From NCBI GenBank assembly GCA_944329255.1, contig CALVIA010000017.1, forward strand, positions 1-17,181: 17,181 nucleotides of DNA. The letters run 5' to 3'. The position numbers and the translations under genes are program-made. A model generated the notes under the pieces. It did no database searches. It was not told the DNA's origin and saw only the letters and a list, made by a program, of their open reading frames with translations. Every line of letters starts with the position of its first letter. Position 1 is the stretch's first letter. This DNA is from an uncultured Bacilli bacterium (GTDB lineage: Bacteria > Bacillota_I > Bacilli_A > RF39 > UBA660). Shown here piece by piece: positions 14,531 to 17,181 of the stretch.

Positions 14531-17077
14531 TTATTCAGTTCTTAGAGCCTCTACAGGTTCTTTTTTACTTGCCATTTTTGCTGGTATTAATCCTGCTATT
14601 AGAGTAAGAATAATTGATATTAAAACCAATATTAGTGCTCCAACTACTGGTAATTTTGATAAATTATTAATTCCTGTTATATTATTTATAATAATATTTA
14701 TAGGTATATTTAATAATATTGTAACTGATATTCCAAGTACTCCAGAAAATAATCCTTCAATAAATGTTTCAGCATTAAATACTCTTGATACATCTTTTTT
14801 ACTTGCACCAATTGCTCTTAAAATACCTATTTCCTTAGTTCTTTCTATTACAGAAATATATGTTATTATTGCGATCATTATTGATGATACAATTAATGAT
14901 ATACTTACAAATGCCATTAATATATAACTAATTGAATTAATAATTGTAGTTACTGATTTCATCATAACCCCTACTAAATCAGTATATATAATCTTATCTT
15001 TTTCATCTTTAGTATCATTATAATCATTTATAATATTTGTTATATTATCCTTTGCTTCAAAATCAATTGGATATAGTAATATTGAATCAGGATCTTCTAT
15101 ATCCACCGAACCCATTTTAATTAAATTTTCTTCGTATGTTGCCCCACTATTTGCTGAATACTGTTTAATTAAATTATCTAATTCATCTTTAGACAAAGAT
15201 AATAAATATTGTTGTTCTTCTTTTGGTAAATCTTCTATATTAAATTCTTTATCACTAAATTCTAACCCAGTAAATACATTTATACTTTTATTATTTTTTT
15301 GTTCATTAACAATTTTGCTTTCGTTAATTTTATCTATCGCATATTTAGTTAATTCATTAGTATATCCGATTACCCCTGTTGTAGATAATGAAGAATTTTC
15401 ACTTATTTTAATAATTCCTACAACTTCTATATCAATAGAATTATCCAATACATTTTTCATATATTCTTCATCATCACTTTTATCAATCCATATATTATTT
15501 ACTTTTTCATAAATATCAGTATTTAATAATAATTTATATTTCAATCCAACAATTTCTTCATATTTATATTCATAAATATCTTTTTTCTCTATTTCTTCTC
15601 CCATCATAATCTTTTTAAATGTTTCTTTTAATTCATTTTGATCTAATATACCTAGTGAATATAAGGCATAATCACTTATTTGATTATTTTTATCTAATAC
15701 TAAAACTACTTCATTATATTCTTCTGGATATTTTCCATATAATAAATCATATTGATCTTCTAATAAATCTTTATTATTAGTTAATTCTTGAAAAGAATCC
15801 ATTTCATTCATTGGGACATTTACTGAAATTGAGTTATTATTATTTATTCCTATATTTTCTAATACTGTACTTGGATTAACTTTTATATATTCATTATTGT
15901 CATTCAAATATATATTTAAATCAAAATTATATTTATATTTTATATCACTGACATAATCATATATATTACTATCTTCAATATATTTCTTAAATTCTTTTAA
16001 ATTATTTTTATTTTGACCTTCAGCAAATGATGCTAACATATCAGACATTATATTATTCGAATATACTTTATCAAATTTAGTATTAATATCTTCATTATTT
16101 TTTAACAATGTTTCCATCAATGTCATTTGGTCAATTGTAGTTTTATCTAACGTTAAAGGATATGAAGATAATGTGTCTTCTTCAACCTGTTTTATATATG
16201 AATTCAATCCATTAGATAAAGACATAATAAGTGCAATTCCTATAATACCAATACTTCCTGCAAATGCTGTTAAAATAGTTCTTCCCTTTTTTGTCATTAA
16301 ATTATTTAAAGATAGTGAAAATGCTGTTTTAGAACTCATTACTGTTTTATTTGATTTTTTTATTTCATTTTCTAAGGTTTCCTTAGTATTAATTTTACCA
16401 TCATATGGATTCGAATCATCAATTATTTTTCCATCCTTTAATTTTATAATACGAGTTGAATATTTTTCTGCTATTTCAGGATTATGTGTAACCATAATAA
16501 CTAACTTATCATTTGAAATCTTTTTTAATATTTCCATTATTTGCTTACTTGTTTCAGAATCAAGTGCACCAGTTGGTTCATCTGCAAGAACTATATCTGG
16601 ATCATTTACTAATGCTCTTGCAATAGCAACTCTTTGCATTTGACCTCCCGATAATTGATTAGGTCTTTTATTAATATGTTTTTCTAGTCCTACATCTTTA
16701 AGTGCTTTTTTAGCTCTTTTTGTTCTTTCTGATTGTGAAACTCCAGATAAAGTTAATGCTAATTCAACATTTTTAAGAACTGATTGATGTGATATTAAAT
16801 TATAACTTTGAAATACAAAACCAACTCTATGATTCCTATAACTATCCCAATCTCTATCTTTAAATTTTTTTGTACTTACTTCATTTATAATTAAATCACC
16901 TTTATCATATTGATCTAAACCACCAATAATATTTAATAAAGTAGTTTTACCACTCCCACTAGGACCTAATATTGAAGCAAATTCATTATTTCTGAAATTT
17001 ACTGATACATCATCAAGTGCTACTTGTTTTAAATCATCTGTAACATATACTTTACTAATTTTTTTTATTTCTAACAT
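14531..17077 (-). CDS. ABC transporter, fused ATPase and FtsX/MacB-type permease
   Basis: A single 848-residue chain. The ATPase (about 1-220) has Walker A GPSGSGKT (38-45), Q-loop Gln90, signature LSGGQMQR (142-149), Walker B VLADE (163-167), the LolD/MacB-type D-loop TGALDSET and switch His198. A linker leads to TM1 (about 268-290), then an extracellular region of about 420 residues, then three helices (about 715-742, 773-798, 811-832) with the FtsX-type sequence ERTKEIGILRAIGASKKDV between the first two. This is the MacB/LolCDE-type mechanotransmission architecture, with ATPase first as in MacB. Such transporters move peptides, antibiotics or lipoproteins, or act as sensors; the substrate is not evident, and no peptide or two-component gene is in view. 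AGGAGG lies before the ATG. The gene has its own promoter and terminator, so it is a one-gene unit. No signal peptide or accessory MacA-like protein was seen. Confidence 0.93.
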   Translation of the reverse strand: MLEIKKISKVYVTDDLKQVALDDVSVNFRNNEFASILGPSGSGKTTLLNIIGGLDQYDKGDLIINEVSTKKFKDRDWDSYRNHRVGFVFQSYNLISHQSVLKNVELALTLSGVSQSERTKRAKKALKDVGLEKHINKRPNQLSGGQMQRVAIARALVNDPDIVLADEPTGALDSETSKQIMEILKKISNDKLVIMVTHNPEIAEKYSTRIIKLKDGKIIDDSNPYDGKINTKETLENEIKKSNKTVMSSKTAFSLSLNNLMTKKGRTILTAFAGSIGIIGIALIMSLSNGLNSYIKQVEEDTLSSYPLTLDKTTIDQMTLMETLLKNNEDINTKFDKVYSNNIMSDMLASFAEGQNKNNLKEFKKYIEDSNIYDYVSDIKYKYNFDLNIYLNDNNEYIKVNPSTVLENIGINNNNSISVNVPMNEMDSFQELTNNKDLLEDQYDLLYGKYPEEYNEVVLVLDKNNQISDYALYSLGILDQNELKETFKKIMMGEEIEKKDIYEYKYEEIVGLKYKLLLNTDIYEKVNNIWIDKSDDEEYMKNVLDNSIDIEVVGIIKISENSSLSTTGVIGYTNELTKYAIDKINESKIVNEQKNNKSINVFTGLEFSDKEFNIEDLPKEEQQYLLSLSKDELDNLIKQYSANSGATYEENLIKMGSVDIEDPDSILLYPIDFEAKDNITNIINDYNDTKDEKDKIIYTDLVGVMMKSVTTIINSISYILMAFVSISLIVSSIMIAIITYISVIERTKEIGILRAIGASKKDVSRVFNAETFIEGLFSGVLGISVTILLNIPINIIINNITGINNLSKLPVVGALILVLISIILTLIAGLIPAKMASKKEPVEALRTE

Positions 17078-17106
17078 ATAAATCCTCCTTATATATTATA
17101 TTTAAT

Positions 17107-17135
17107 ATTGTACCAAATTGCTATCGCAAAGTCTA
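17107..17135 (-). promoter_or_regulatory. Promoter of the ABC transporter gene
   Basis: TAGACT (17130-17135), a 17-base spacer and TACAAT (17107-17112), with TGG before the -10 (extended -10). The start falls near 17100, about 22 bases before the ATG, with AAGGAGGA between. The spacer contains a small dyad TTGC-4-GCAA (17118-17129), a possible operator. Confidence 0.55.
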
Positions 17136-17142
17136 TAAATAA

Positions 17143-17174
17143 CAACATACATTATTGCAAAATAAAATGTGTTG
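17143..17174. repeat. Imperfect dyad upstream of the ABC transporter promoter
   Basis: The arms CAACATACAT (17143-17152) and ATGTGTTG (17167-17174) are complementary apart from a 2-base bulge, with a 14-base AT-rich centre. It lies 7 bases upstream of the -35 box. It could be a regulator binding site or the end of an element cut by the window edge. Confidence 0.25.
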
Positions 17175-17181
17175 GGTTATT

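Noticed and set aside
1..17181. CRISPR array, insertion sequence, prophage or integrative element
   Set aside because: No spaced direct repeats, transposase or integrase motifs, or flanking duplications were seen; the gene content is mostly housekeeping with uniform base composition.

Overview
The window is very AT-rich, gene-dense and almost entirely coded on the minus strand; only one gene (a PrsA-type foldase) lies on the plus strand. Standard Shine-Dalgarno sites (AGGAG, AGGTGA), TGG-coded tryptophan, a TGA stop, cell-wall synthesis genes, a lipoprotein foldase, an RNA polymerase omega subunit and two tiny YjcZ-like sporulation proteins together point to a walled, low-GC, probably spore-forming member of the Bacillota (class Bacilli or a related gut lineage), not a mollicute. 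This is inference from gene content; no marker gene was compared with a database.

Layout from left to right. Positions 1-218 hold the start of a secreted protein running off the left edge. 293-3192 is a tightly overlapped RNA-modification operon, transcribed right to left: YgjP-like metalloprotein, SpoU/TrmH-family rRNA methyltransferase, rimM, trmD, then a terminator. The usual rpsP and rplS neighbours are missing and TrmD carries an unrecognised C-terminal extension of about 120 residues. 3260-6747 is a peptidoglycan operon: alpha/beta hydrolase, a MurF-like ligase with a membrane domain in place of its usual first domain, and D-Ala-D-Ala ligase, ended by a hairpin terminator. 6900-7763 is a small cluster of two YjcZ-like membrane micro-proteins and a class-I glutamine amidotransferase-like (peptidase C26) hydrolase whose start codon overlaps the end of the second micro-protein. 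A sequence matching the mother-cell sigma-K consensus lies upstream.

The divergent gene at 7898-8878 encodes a PrsA-like lipoprotein peptidyl-prolyl isomerase. It shares a bidirectional terminator with convergent recX (8890-9663). To the right are rpoZ (9697-9891), a two-nuclease DUF2779-type protein (9971-11839) and polA (11848-14397). The polymerase has lost its proofreading residues, and the nuclease gene follows it by 8 bases. 14531-17077 encodes a fused ABC ATPase/FtsX-type permease with a large extracellular domain and its own promoter.

No CRISPR array, insertion sequence, phage gene, rRNA or tRNA was recognised. No gene-free stretch exceeds about 150 bases. The best candidates for something new are the sporulation micro-protein/amidohydrolase cluster, the polA-dual nuclease pair, the membrane-domain MurF and the extended TrmD.
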